DNA from: Candidatus Polarisedimenticolaceae bacterium
Lineage (GTDB): Bacteria; Pseudomonadota; Gammaproteobacteria; Chromatiales; Chromatiaceae
Direction: 5' to 3'
Assembly: GCA_021648685.1 (NCBI GenBank)
Contig: JAKISI010000034.1
Location: 1-38,384 of the forward strand
Length of the DNA stretch: 38,384 bases
Positions within the stretch are counted from its first letter, which is position 1, and each line of letters opens with the position of its first letter. The position numbers were made by a program, and so were the translations under genes. Positions 1 to 8,159 of the stretch are shown here, one piece after another. The notes below the pieces were generated by a model. That model did not search any database, was not told the origin of the DNA, and saw only the letters and a list, made by a program, of their open reading frames with translations.

Positions 1-1
1 A

Positions 2-247
2 CATCACATGCATGAGAATGGGCTGCAGAAGGCGATAAAGTTTGCCGCTCAAAAGGCAAATATTACAAAAAGGGTGAACTGCCACTGTTTACGCCACTCT
101 TTTGCTACTCACTTGCTGGCGTCAGGCCATGATATTCGTACCGTGCAGGAGTTGTTGGGCCATGCGGATGTCTCTACGACTATGATATACGCGCATGTGC
201 TAAACCGGGGCGGGCAAGGTGTATTGAGTCCATTGGATGGGTTATGA
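2..247 (+). CDS. intI: Integron integrase, C-terminal fragment (cut by window edge)
   Basis: This is the last 81 residues of a tyrosine recombinase, reading in from the left edge. The catalytic residues of the second half are visible: the H-x-x-R box (HCLRHSFA), the second His in LLGHADV, and the nucleophilic Tyr in TTMIYAHV. The tail [10 protein letters not shown] is characteristic of IntI integrases; XerC and XerD end differently. IntI recombines attI and attC sites to capture gene cassettes. In the usual layout attI and the cassettes lie upstream of intI and are divergent from it, so this gene's own array would lie to the left, outside the window. I cannot judge whether the N-terminal part is intact. 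The cassette array at the right end of the window is about 33 kb away. Confidence 0.85.
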   Translation, partial: HHMHENGLQKAIKFAAQKANITKRVNCHCLRHSFATHLLASGHDIRTVQELLGHADVSTTMIYAHVLNRGGQGVLSPLDGL

Positions 248-411
248 CTTAGGGGGGCCGTCCAAGATTTGAAATATGCTGTTGAACGATTTTGATTATA
301 TCTCAAGAGTTAAATACGGTGTTTTTATTAACTTAGTGTCCGCCCGAAAACCTATGAAATAGGCCATGATTTCAGATAAAGCTAATGTCCACATTGGCGA
401 CATGGTTATAG

Positions 412-451
412 GTTCCGGGGACACGACAGTTAAGTATCGTGTCCCCGGAAC
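412..451. repeat. Perfect 15-bp inverted repeat (hairpin)
   Basis: The arm GTTCCGGGGACACGA at 412-426 is the exact reverse complement of 437-451, with a 10-nt loop. There is no T-tract, so a terminator is unlikely. I recall similar sequences near REP-associated (IS200-like) transposases, which would make this a mobile or REP-type palindrome. That link is memory plus inference. Confidence 0.7.
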
Positions 452-458
452 TGTCAAT

Positions 459-485
459 CCCGGATTTGGCTACGCTCCATCCAGG
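459..485. repeat. REP-like imperfect palindrome
   Basis: CCCGGAT at 459-465 pairs with ATCCAGG at 479-485 with one mismatch, around a short loop. The pattern resembles a dispersed extragenic palindrome common in proteobacteria. It lies just beyond the stop codon of the RHS remnant. Confidence 0.45.
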
Positions 486-815
486 CTACCTTGCTGCGGT
501 CAGGCGGCCCCGGGTGCGGGTGTCGTATTCATAGAGCCTGTCAATAAATAACCTGATCATCTAACTCGCCTATCCTTCCCTCTTCGGCGTTGCAAAAAGG
601 GTTACATACAACGAGTATGCGCCCCTTTTCGCGCCTTGAAGAGGAAACGATTCAGCACCATATCATCAGGTTATTTTTTGACAGGCTCATAGTGCTGGGT
701 GCGGCCTATGGGGTCGGTGATGGCGATCGTAGTCGAAGCGGTAGTGGCGGCCGTTGGCGGTAGTGGTGGTAGCTTCGCGGCTGATGGTGATGCGATTGCC
801 ATTGGGTTGACAGCG
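486..815 (-). pseudogene. RHS/YD-repeat protein remnant, interrupted by a MITE-like element
   Basis: On the minus strand, from 815 downward, one frame reads NGNRITISREATTTTANGRH then YRFDYD. After a frame slip it reads ITDPIGRTQHY, which runs into the palindromic element at 534-688. On the far side the frame resumes as YEYDTRTRGRLTAAR and stops at 486-488. Removing the element and one copy of the duplicated TAT joins GRTQHY directly to EYDTRTRGR, a normal YD-repeat. RHS proteins are large secreted toxin carriers. Only about 60 residues survive here, with a frameshift and no start, so the fragment is non-functional. Confidence 0.7.
534..688. mobile_element. 155-bp palindromic MITE-like element with 3-bp target duplication
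   Basis: The 24-bp end at 534-557 matches the reverse complement of 665-688 at 23 positions, beginning GAGCCTGTCAA. The inside is also partly self-complementary: CCTCTTC near 588 pairs with GAAGAGG near 638, and poly-purine stretches face each other. The whole element could fold into one long hairpin. The trinucleotide ATA flanks it on both sides (531-533 and 689-691). There is no room for a transposase, so it must have been moved in trans. The insertion splits the RHS remnant at a codon boundary. Confidence 0.75.
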
Positions 816-831
816 CTAAAGCCAGGTATCA

Positions 832-2364
832 TCAGGCCAGATCATCAACCGCCACATGGTATTTTGGATCTTCAATAACATTGACCTCGACCAGGTTGCC
901 AGCCTTGCGCAGCAGCTGCCGGCACTCAGGACTCAGGTGCCTGAGGTGCAGTGTTTTACCTGCATTGAGATAGCGTTCGGCCAGGTTGTCTATGGCCTCC
1001 AGCCCGGAGTGATCCACCACCCGTGAATGTTGGAATTCAACCACTACCTCATCGGGGTCACTGCGTGGATCGAACAGCTCCATAAAGCTGTGCACAGAGC
1101 CAAAAAAGAGCGGGCCGTGCAGCTCGTAGACCTTGGAGCCGTTCTCTGCAACAAAGGTTTTGGCCTTGATATGTTTGGCATGCTGCCAGGCAAAGACCAG
1201 CGCTGATACGATCACCCCGACCACCACAGCAACCGCCAGGTCGGTCACTACGGTTACCGCAGATACCAATATCAAAACAAAGGCATCGGAGCGCGGGATC
1301 TTGCCCATGATGCGGAAGCTGGACCACTCAAAGGTACCCAGCACCACAATGAACATCACCCCAGTCAATGCCGCCAGCGGGATCATTTCGATCAGATCCG
1401 AGGTAAACAGGATGAAGCCCAGCAGGCAGAGTGCCGCTGTGATGCCCGACAGACGGCTGCGGCCACCGGAGTTGACGTTGATCATGCTCTGGCCAATCAT
1501 TGCACAGCCACCCATGCCGCCAAACATCCCCGTCACGGTATTCGCCACACCCTGAGCCACACACTCTTTATTACCGCGCCCACGGGTTTCGGTGATCTCA
1601 TCAATCAGGCTTAGCGTCAGCAGCGACTCGATCAGGCCGATGGCGGCCAGAATGATGGAGTAGGGCAGAATCACCCAGAGCGTCTCCAGAGAGAACGGAA
1701 CCACTGGGATATGAAACTCAGGAAAACCACCCGCAATCGAGGCGAGGTCGCCAACGGTGCGCAGATCCAGACCCAGGCCAATCACCAGCAGGGTGACCAC
1801 CACAATGGCCACCAGCGAGGATGGCACCGCTGTGGTAAAGCGGGGCAGATAGTGAATAATCGCCATCGTCAGCCCCACCATGCCCAGCATCAGCCAGAGT
1901 CCACCGCCGCTCATCCACTGCATCTCGTCACCGGCGCTGGCAGTCTTAAAATTACTCAGCTGCGCAAGGAAGATCACAATCGCCAGGCCATTAACGAAAC
2001 CCAGCATCACAGGATGAGGCACGATGCGGATAAATTTACCCAGGCGCAGCACTCCGGCCAGCATCTGGATTAGCCCCATCAGCACTACCGCAGCAAACAG
2101 ATATTCGACTCCGTGGCTGGCAACCAGACCAACCATCACCACGGCCAGGGCACCCGTGGCACCCGAGATCATGCCAGGGCGCCCACCGATTGAGGCCGTA
2201 ATCAGCCCCACCATAAAAGCGGCATAGAGCCCCACCAGGGGGTTTACTCCCGCAACAAATGCAAATGCGATGGCTTCAGGCACCAGCGCCAGGGCCACGG
2301 TCAACCCTGACAGCAGGTCATCTTTAAAGCTGGCGGGACGGCGGGAGCGAAGGAGTTCAAACAT
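832..2364 (-). CDS. SulP-family anion permease with STAS domain
   Basis: This is an inner-membrane anion transporter of the SLC26/SulP family; members carry sulfate, bicarbonate or other anions. From the chosen start ([13 protein letters not shown]) it is 510 residues. It has a long hydrophobic core with the conserved amphipathic opening [24 protein letters not shown] and about a dozen membrane segments. A C-terminal cytoplasmic STAS domain occupies roughly residues 410-500 ([20 protein letters not shown]). An in-frame ATG at 2442 would add 26 residues. I prefer 2364 because family members start here, although the upstream C-run gives no good ribosome site. The substrate cannot be read from the sequence. 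The gene is divergent from the cytochrome gene. Confidence 0.9.
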   Translation of the reverse strand: MFELLRSRRPASFKDDLLSGLTVALALVPEAIAFAFVAGVNPLVGLYAAFMVGLITASIGGRPGMISGATGALAVVMVGLVASHGVEYLFAAVVLMGLIQMLAGVLRLGKFIRIVPHPVMLGFVNGLAIVIFLAQLSNFKTASAGDEMQWMSGGGLWLMLGMVGLTMAIIHYLPRFTTAVPSSLVAIVVVTLLVIGLGLDLRTVGDLASIAGGFPEFHIPVVPFSLETLWVILPYSIILAAIGLIESLLTLSLIDEITETRGRGNKECVAQGVANTVTGMFGGMGGCAMIGQSMINVNSGGRSRLSGITAALCLLGFILFTSDLIEMIPLAALTGVMFIVVLGTFEWSSFRIMGKIPRSDAFVLILVSAVTVVTDLAVAVVVGVIVSALVFAWQHAKHIKAKTFVAENGSKVYELHGPLFFGSVHSFMELFDPRSDPDEVVVEFQHSRVVDHSGLEAIDNLAERYLNAGKTLHLRHLSPECRQLLRKAGNLVEVNVIEDPKYHVAVDDLA

Positions 2365-2580
2365 GGAGGGGGGGGGAGCCTTGATTTCTTTTGCCAAAGC
2401 AAAAAAGCTGCGGATTGTACAGGTTATTGGCAGTCCTTCCAATAGATTTACCTGATTGCTCTTCGATTCGGGAAGCTAATGAATACAAAAAATCATTCAA
2501 GAAGCATTTCTGCTCGCCGCAAACAGAGGTATCGGTTCAGGTTTTGTTGATTCTTTTAATAATTAAAGGAGGGAGGGGTC

Positions 2581-3177
2581 ATGAAGAGATGGCAGGCAAT
2601 ACCGGCGCTATCCATAGTGCTTTTTCTAATGATGACAGTGCAGGCCGTGGCGGCAAAGCCAAAGTATATTGGCGTAGAAAAATGCGCAAGCTGTCATAAA
2701 GCAAACTATCTTGCATGGAAGACCAGCAGCCACGCCAAAGCATTTAACATATTGAAGCCGGGCAAAAGAAAAAAGGCCAAGCTGCGTGCAGACCTTGACC
2801 CTGAAAAGGATTACACGGCAGATAAAAAATGCGTGAAATGCCATGTAACCGGCTATCGAAAAAGAGGGGGCTTCAAGGATATTGAATCCACCCCGCAGAT
2901 GGCAGGTGTAGGGTGTGAGTCGTGCCATGGCCCTGGCAGTAAATATGCCGTGCTGCACGATAAAAAAATGTACGGTTTTGAAAAGAGTGAGGCGACCGAA
3001 CTCGGGCAGCTTTATGGCGCAGATGATGAAACGGTCTGCTTGCAGTGCCATGCCCATAAAGACTCTCCAACCCATGAAAAGCTGGATAGTAAATACCGAT
3101 GGGACTGGAAGGAGAAGCTAAAGGTGCGTAAGGCATATCACCCAAAATCCAAGAAAAAGAGCCAGTTCTCATTTTAG
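2581..3177 (+). CDS. Periplasmic tetraheme cytochrome c (c554-like)
   Basis: The 198-aa protein has a signal peptide (residues 1-25, cleavage near AVAA) and four CXXCH heme-attachment motifs at Cys35, Cys84, Cys112 and Cys153. The spacing and the GVGCESCHGPGS motif fit the cytochrome c554-type family of periplasmic electron carriers. A strong ribosome site (AAAGGAGGG at 2565-2573) fixes the ATG. The tail is Lys-rich. The gene lies 13 bp before a membrane sensor cyclase and is probably co-transcribed with it. Its redox partner is unknown; nearby terminal reductases such as the operon at 5307-10867 are possible partners by inference. Confidence 0.85.
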   Translation: MKRWQAIPALSIVLFLMMTVQAVAAKPKYIGVEKCASCHKANYLAWKTSSHAKAFNILKPGKRKKAKLRADLDPEKDYTADKKCVKCHVTGYRKRGGFKDIESTPQMAGVGCESCHGPGSKYAVLHDKKMYGFEKSEATELGQLYGADDETVCLQCHAHKDSPTHEKLDSKYRWDWKEKLKVRKAYHPKSKKKSQFSF

Positions 3178-3190
3178 GCTACTGTGAAGC

Positions 3191-5191
3191 ATGGAATTGA
3201 TCAAGCAGTTTTTGCAATGTCTTGAAAACATGAAACTCAGTATAAAGTTTATTGGGGCGATATCGATCATATTGCTGTTTATGACGGTGATGGATATTGC
3301 CTTCAATGCCGAAAAAAGCAGGAGAATCACACATGACACAGTAAAAGAGTGGGCCTTTCTGTTCGCTGAAAATGTACGCGTTTCTTTAAACACGCTGATG
3401 CGTAATGGAGAGATGGATATCCGCTTTTCGCTCTTCGACACCATGCAAAAAGAGCTGACCGGACTAAAGGATGTACGCGTCATAAGAAGCCAGCTAACGA
3501 ATGATCTGTTCATGGAGGTCAACAAAAGAAGGGTAATCCCGCCACTTAAAGAGGCAAAGAACGGATATGAAAATGAGATTACAGGGCTAAAAGCAATACT
3601 GTCAGCCGCTGTGGATGAAGATGAAAAAGAGGAGATTCAGGAACAGATAGAGGATCTGGCCTACAACATTGCAGAGATTGATGAGCAGATTGAAGAGGCC
3701 GCCGCTTTTATTGCAATGGATCCTCGAGAGCAACCCAGGGATGAGCTGGATAAAATTGTATTGAAAACGGGCAGAACGGTCTATCGTTTCAACGGTGACA
3801 ATGCAAGAGTGATCATACCTTATGCAGCCAAGAAAGAGGGGTGTTCTGAACAGGATGGCTGCCATCTGTATGCCAAACCCGGAGATGTATTAGGCGCAAT
3901 CAATCTTGAGTTTTCACTGGAGAAGATCAACCAGCAGATCAGCGATAACAATGTAGAGATGGCCGGACTGTGGTTTATACGCTTTATCATATTTTTACTG
4001 GTCATCATCTTTTTGCTGTCATTCATCATCACCAAAAATCTTTATAAAATGCTCGACGTATTTGGCAAAATATCGGAGGGTGACTTTTCCGTACGCGCCG
4101 AGGTGAAAAGTAAAGATGAAATCGGGTTGTTGGGCAATGGCTTCAACAAAATGGCTGCCTCACTGGAAGAGACAAGAAAGGAGCTGGATAAACGACTGCT
4201 TGAGATCTATGCGCTGTACAATGTAAGCAAGACACTCAATACCGGCTTTGAAACGGAGCAGCTGTTGATCAAACTGATAGAGGATATCAGTAAAAACATG
4301 GACATTGACCGCATGATGATCCTGCTGCCGGACACGAAATTCACCAAACTTACAGTGGCCTCACACACCGGCTTTACCAAAGAGGAGATCAGCCGCGTAA
4401 AACCAAACCTGTATGAGGGCATTTACTCCTTGGTTGCATCGGAAGGCATCTGTCGGATCATTGAAAATATTGATACCGATGTCACGGTGACAGAGCAAGA
4501 TATCTTCAGCAAAGATATTGGCTCATTGATTGCCGTCCCGTTACTGAGGCGCGGTGATGTATTAGGGATTATCTGCGCCTTCAGAAACCGTCCAAAGCAG
4601 TTTGGGTTTTCTGATCTAAAACTGTTCAACAGCGTGGCCGAACACCTGGCCGTTGCGCTGGAGAATGCCCGCCTGTTTGAAAAGACCAAAGAGATGGCCA
4701 TTACAGACGGCCTTACCAACCTCTATAACAAAAGATTTATGCTGGAGAAGCTGGAGTCTGAAATTGATCGTGCAGCACGGGGTGGGCATGATCTGTCCTT
4801 CCTGATAATGGATATCGACAACTTTAAACATTATAACGATACCAATGGACATCCGGCAGGCGACCGACTGCTTAAAGAGCTTGCATCAATAATACAGGAT
4901 TTCATTCGAAAAACAGATATCGCGTGCCGCTATGGTGGAGAGGAGTTTGTGGTGATACTCCCCGAAACCAAAAAAGCCGATGCAAAAACCGTTGCCGAAA
5001 AACTGGTTAAAAAGATAGCCGGACACCCTTTTGAGTTTGCAGAGAAACAGCCGCTTGGGTGCATCTCTGTCAGCATGGGGCTGGCCGCCTATCCATGTGA
5101 TGCCTCTGATGTTGAGGCGTTGATCATTATTGGTGATAACGCACTCTATGCCGCCAAAACCAGCGGCAAAAACAGGGTGGTTCTCAGTTAG
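3191..5191 (+). CDS. Membrane-bound GAF-GGDEF diguanylate cyclase sensor
   Basis: The 666-aa protein has a first membrane helix at about 17-36, a periplasmic domain to about 257, a second helix at 258-281, then HAMP (about 282-335), GAF (about 350-490) and GGDEF (about 500-665). The catalytic motif is intact: GGEEF at 582-586 within RYGGEEFVVILP, so it should make c-di-GMP. The periplasmic domain contains Cys218-x5-Cys224-His225 just before a KPGDVLGAINLEFSLEKI stretch. In related sensors this position often carries a CXXCH heme motif. The gene follows the tetraheme cytochrome, suggesting a redox-linked signal (inference). An alternative start is Met14. Confidence 0.88.
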   Translation: MELIKQFLQCLENMKLSIKFIGAISIILLFMTVMDIAFNAEKSRRITHDTVKEWAFLFAENVRVSLNTLMRNGEMDIRFSLFDTMQKELTGLKDVRVIRSQLTNDLFMEVNKRRVIPPLKEAKNGYENEITGLKAILSAAVDEDEKEEIQEQIEDLAYNIAEIDEQIEEAAAFIAMDPREQPRDELDKIVLKTGRTVYRFNGDNARVIIPYAAKKEGCSEQDGCHLYAKPGDVLGAINLEFSLEKINQQISDNNVEMAGLWFIRFIIFLLVIIFLLSFIITKNLYKMLDVFGKISEGDFSVRAEVKSKDEIGLLGNGFNKMAASLEETRKELDKRLLEIYALYNVSKTLNTGFETEQLLIKLIEDISKNMDIDRMMILLPDTKFTKLTVASHTGFTKEEISRVKPNLYEGIYSLVASEGICRIIENIDTDVTVTEQDIFSKDIGSLIAVPLLRRGDVLGIICAFRNRPKQFGFSDLKLFNSVAEHLAVALENARLFEKTKEMAITDGLTNLYNKRFMLEKLESEIDRAARGGHDLSFLIMDIDNFKHYNDTNGHPAGDRLLKELASIIQDFIRKTDIACRYGGEEFVVILPETKKADAKTVAEKLVKKIAGHPFEFAEKQPLGCISVSMGLAAYPCDASDVEALIIIGDNALYAAKTSGKNRVVLS

Positions 5192-5306
5192 GGTTAAAGC
5201 CTCCCGGAGGGCAGCCCTGGTCTTTGTCAGGGGGCAAGAACCCCAGCCCGCATGATTCCCTCTTGTTTGCTAAGATAGCGCGACACAGACCTGATGGGAG
5301 AGATAG

Positions 5307-6413
5307 ATGGGTGTGCGCATCACAAACCGACACCATTTTCTTGCTGTAATCATGGGCACCTGGTTGGCCTTCAGCGCCCAGGCGACCTCTGTGCCCGACC
5401 TTGGCCCCCTGCCGCCTCTCCAGTACAACAAAACGAAAGCCGAGCTGGGCAAGCGCCTCTTTTTTGACAAGCGGCTCTCTGGTAATGCAGGCATCGCCTG
5501 TGCCACCTGCCATGACCCAACACAGGGCTGGACCCAAAACCAGCCGCTCTCTGATGGTTATCCCGGCAACGGCCATTTTCGAAATGCACCGACACTGATC
5601 AATGTGGCGTATAAAAAGGTCTGGAATCATGATGGGCGTATCGGCACCAGCCTGGATGATATGGTGCGCGAGATGATCACCGAAGACTACATCATGAATA
5701 TGGATATGCGTATCATGCAAGAGCGGCTGAAGCAGGATCCGCGCTACCTGCAGATGTTCCGGGATGCCGGTTATGGCGAGCCATCCAACGGCAAAGTGCG
5801 GCAGGCCATCCCCGAATACCTGAAGAGCCTCACCTCCCGCAATGCGCCGTTCGATGCCGGCACCATGTCGGCTGCCGCCAAAAAGGGATTACAGCTGTTC
5901 AAGGGGAAGGCAGGCTGCATCCAGTGCCACAATGGGTCGCTCGCCTCTGATGGCAGGGCGCACAACACTGGCGTGCCGGAAAACTTTGATATCTTCCTCA
6001 ACCCCGAAAACCACCAGGCCTTTATCGCCTTTGCGCTGTTCCAGGGCATCGAGAACCAGATGAACCTGAAGCGAGATCCTGGTTATTACAATGTAACCAT
6101 GAAGCAGGCCGACATGGGTAAATTCATCACCCCAAGTCTGCGGGAGCTGAAATATACAGCCCCCTACATGCACAACGGCATGTTGGCGACGCTGGAAGAG
6201 GTGGTCGCCTTCTATAACGCAGGCGGCGGCAAAGATCGCCGCAAGAGTCCGCTGCTCAAACCACTGGGCTTGAGTGACGATGAGCAGCGTGATCTGGTCG
6301 CCTTCCTGCTGGCCCTTTCTGGTGATCCGCTGACCACGGCAGAGCACGTCTGGCAGGAGCCATATCCTGCTGAATATGCCACCATCGAGGATTGGAAGCA
6401 TGTCCGCAACTAA
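5307..6413 (+). CDS. Di-heme cytochrome c peroxidase/MauG-like protein, first of Idr-like operon
   Basis: The 368-aa periplasmic protein has a signal peptide ending near residue 27 and two c-type heme motifs, CATCH at 65-69 and CIQCH at 204-208. Typical family signatures are present: FFDKRLSGN before heme 1, and TPSLRELKYTAPYMHNG with EEVVAFYNAGGG near the C-terminus. Bacterial members reduce hydrogen peroxide or oxidise partner proteins. It is the first gene of a four-gene unit; the next gene starts inside its 3' end. With the downstream Rieske and molybdopterin subunits it corresponds to an IdrP1/IdrP2-type peroxidase of iodate reductase operons. I cannot say which of the two it is. A GGGAGAG ribosome site precedes the ATG. 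Confidence 0.88.
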   Translation: MGVRITNRHHFLAVIMGTWLAFSAQATSVPDLGPLPPLQYNKTKAELGKRLFFDKRLSGNAGIACATCHDPTQGWTQNQPLSDGYPGNGHFRNAPTLINVAYKKVWNHDGRIGTSLDDMVREMITEDYIMNMDMRIMQERLKQDPRYLQMFRDAGYGEPSNGKVRQAIPEYLKSLTSRNAPFDAGTMSAAAKKGLQLFKGKAGCIQCHNGSLASDGRAHNTGVPENFDIFLNPENHQAFIAFALFQGIENQMNLKRDPGYYNVTMKQADMGKFITPSLRELKYTAPYMHNGMLATLEEVVAFYNAGGGKDRRKSPLLKPLGLSDDEQRDLVAFLLALSGDPLTTAEHVWQEPYPAEYATIEDWKHVRN

Positions 6414-7599
6414 CAGCTTCTGCAAAATGATATTGCTGCTGACTGCCGCCATTGCCGGGCTGATCATCGCAACCGGCAGCGCCGCACAAGGGATAGCAAA
6501 AGGCATCAGCCCTCCACCGCTGGCACCTCTGGGGCCACCCCCCATCCCGGCAGACAACCCACAGAGTCCGGCCAAGATCGAATGGGGCCGATACCTCTTT
6601 TTCGACCCGCGCCTGGGCGGTGATGCCTCTACCGGCTGCTCCACCTGCCATGAGCCGGATCAGGGCTGGTCCTGGGCCGAGGATATCTCTCGTGGCTACC
6701 CCGGCACCGTACACTGGCGCGGCAGCCAGACCATCATCAACTCTGCCTACTACAGCAAGCTCTTCTGGGCCGGCTCCTCCACCTCACTGGAGGCGCAGGC
6801 CAGGGCTGCATCCAAAGGGGGCGTTGCTGGTAACGGCGAGACCGACATCATGGAGGCGCGGCTGGCGCTGATCCCCGAATATGTGGCGCTCAATCGGACA
6901 ATCTTCGGCACCGAGTGGCCGCTGCTGCGGGACGCCTACCGCGCCATCGCCGCCTTTGAGCGCACACTGGTACAGCGTGACACCCCACTGGATCGATACC
7001 TGCTGGGTGACAGAACCGCACTGAGCGCAGAGCAGCTCCGTGGCAAACAGCTGTTTGAAGGGAAGGCGGGCTGCATCCAGTGCCACAATGGCCCCCTCGC
7101 CTCTGATGAGAACTTCTACAACATCGGCGTGCCCGGCGTAAAACGCTGGGAGAGAGATGGCCTAGCACAGATCACCTTCCGCTTCGAACTCTACGCCAAA
7201 GGGGTATCTGAGACGCTCTACCGCACACTGAAGGATGACCCCGGCGCCTACTTCCGCAGCAGAAACCGCTGGGATATGGGCAAATTCCGCACCCCCTCTC
7301 TGCGCTACACTCTCTACACCGCCCCCTACATGCACAGCGGCCAGTTCGACACGCTGGAGGAGGTGGTCGATTTCTATAATGCCGGTGGCGTAGCCGCAGA
7401 TGGCCGCACCACCGCCTTCCCCGAAACCAAAAGCCCGCTGATTCGGCCACTGGGGCTGACCGAGCTGGAGAGAGAGGATCTGGTCGCTTTCATCGAGGCC
7501 TTCTCGGGTGAGGAGATTCTCATTGAAAAACCCGAGCTACCCCCCTATGCCCCGCTGTTTACCCGGGCGCAACTCCAGGCCGCACAGGAGGCAAAGTGA
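6400..7599 (+). CDS. Second di-heme cytochrome c peroxidase/MauG-like protein
   Basis: The 399-aa protein is a divergent paralogue of the preceding gene. It has a hydrophobic signal segment at about 9-29 and then a Pro-rich linker. Heme motifs are CSTCH at 80-84 and CIQCH at 225-229. The family tail TPSLRYTLYTAPYMHSGQ and EEVVDFYNAGG is present. I chose the ATG at 6400 (MSATNSF), which has GAGGA upstream and overlaps the previous gene by 14 bp; an ATG at 6376 is also in frame. Tandem di-heme peroxidases beside an AioA-like enzyme are the hallmark of Idr clusters, where they are proposed to remove peroxide formed by the reductase. Confidence 0.88.
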   Translation: MSATNSFCKMILLLTAAIAGLIIATGSAAQGIAKGISPPPLAPLGPPPIPADNPQSPAKIEWGRYLFFDPRLGGDASTGCSTCHEPDQGWSWAEDISRGYPGTVHWRGSQTIINSAYYSKLFWAGSSTSLEAQARAASKGGVAGNGETDIMEARLALIPEYVALNRTIFGTEWPLLRDAYRAIAAFERTLVQRDTPLDRYLLGDRTALSAEQLRGKQLFEGKAGCIQCHNGPLASDENFYNIGVPGVKRWERDGLAQITFRFELYAKGVSETLYRTLKDDPGAYFRSRNRWDMGKFRTPSLRYTLYTAPYMHSGQFDTLEEVVDFYNAGGVAADGRTTAFPETKSPLIRPLGLTELEREDLVAFIEAFSGEEILIEKPELPPYAPLFTRAQLQAAQEAK

Positions 7600-8159
7600 T
7601 GGCAGACAGCGCACAAAAAGAGGACCAGGGTCGCTGCACGCTCAACCGCCGGGAGTTTCTGCTCTATGGCGGGACGGCAGCCGTGGCGGTCAGCACCATC
7701 TCGCTCAGCCTCTTTTCCGGCAGCGCCAGGGCACGGGTGGTGGGCTACCCACGCCAATGGATCGCCAGACTGAGCCAGCTGACCGACCATCAGCTGCTGA
7801 ACTTCCGCTACCCGAATGAGCAGGCACAGAGCTTTCTGGTCAAGATGGGCGGCGTCCAGGCGGGCGGCGGCCTGGGGCTGGAGCACGACGTGGTGGCCTT
7901 CAGTTACATCTGCACCCATCAGGGAGGCTCGCTGAAGGGGGGCTACAAGGCGGTGGGCGAGCACCGGGTCATGGGGCAGTGTCCACTGCACCTCTCCACC
8001 TACGACCTGACTCGCCACGGCATCATCGTCTCGGGTCAAGCCTACCAGAGCCTGCCGCAGGTGGTGCTGGAACTGGAGGGTGATGATATCTACGCCAGCG
8101 GGGTGATGGGGCTGCTCCACGGCTATCACGATAACCTGCCATCCCGGGGGAAGCCATGA
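7599..8159 (+). CDS. idrB: Tat-exported Rieske 2Fe-2S subunit (AioB/IdrB type)
   Basis: The 186-aa small subunit begins with a Tat signal (Arg17-Arg18 in NRREFLLYGG, then a hydrophobic stretch ending SARA). The Rieske ligands are Cys105-x-His107 (CTHQGG) and Cys128-x2-His131 (CPLH). The extra Cys pair that forms a disulfide in many Rieske proteins is absent: Gly and Leu stand in those positions. The start ATG overlaps the previous stop (TGATG) with AGGAGG just upstream, and the gene shares ATGA with the next. It should pass electrons between periplasmic cytochromes and the molybdopterin subunit, and carry that subunit across the membrane as a Tat pair (family knowledge). Confidence 0.85.
   Translation: MADSAQKEDQGRCTLNRREFLLYGGTAAVAVSTISLSLFSGSARARVVGYPRQWIARLSQLTDHQLLNFRYPNEQAQSFLVKMGGVQAGGGLGLEHDVVAFSYICTHQGGSLKGGYKAVGEHRVMGQCPLHLSTYDLTRHGIIVSGQAYQSLPQVVLELEGDDIYASGVMGLLHGYHDNLPSRGKP

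Noticed and set aside
2-247. XerC/XerD chromosome-dimer recombinase
   Set aside because: The [10 protein letters not shown] tail is an integron-integrase feature and not found in XerC/D.
366-551. 61-aa plus-strand frame next to the integrase
   Set aside because: It runs through a perfect hairpin, a REP-like palindrome and the end of the MITE. It has no ribosome site and no protein-like pattern; the real signal is the RHS remnant on the other strand.
5192-5306. Possible riboswitch (AAAGCCTCC-like motif and two small hairpins) before the Idr-like operon
   Set aside because: The hairpins GCCTCC/GGAGGC and GCCCTG/CAGGG are visible, but no complete aptamer pattern (GEMM or Moco) could be traced.
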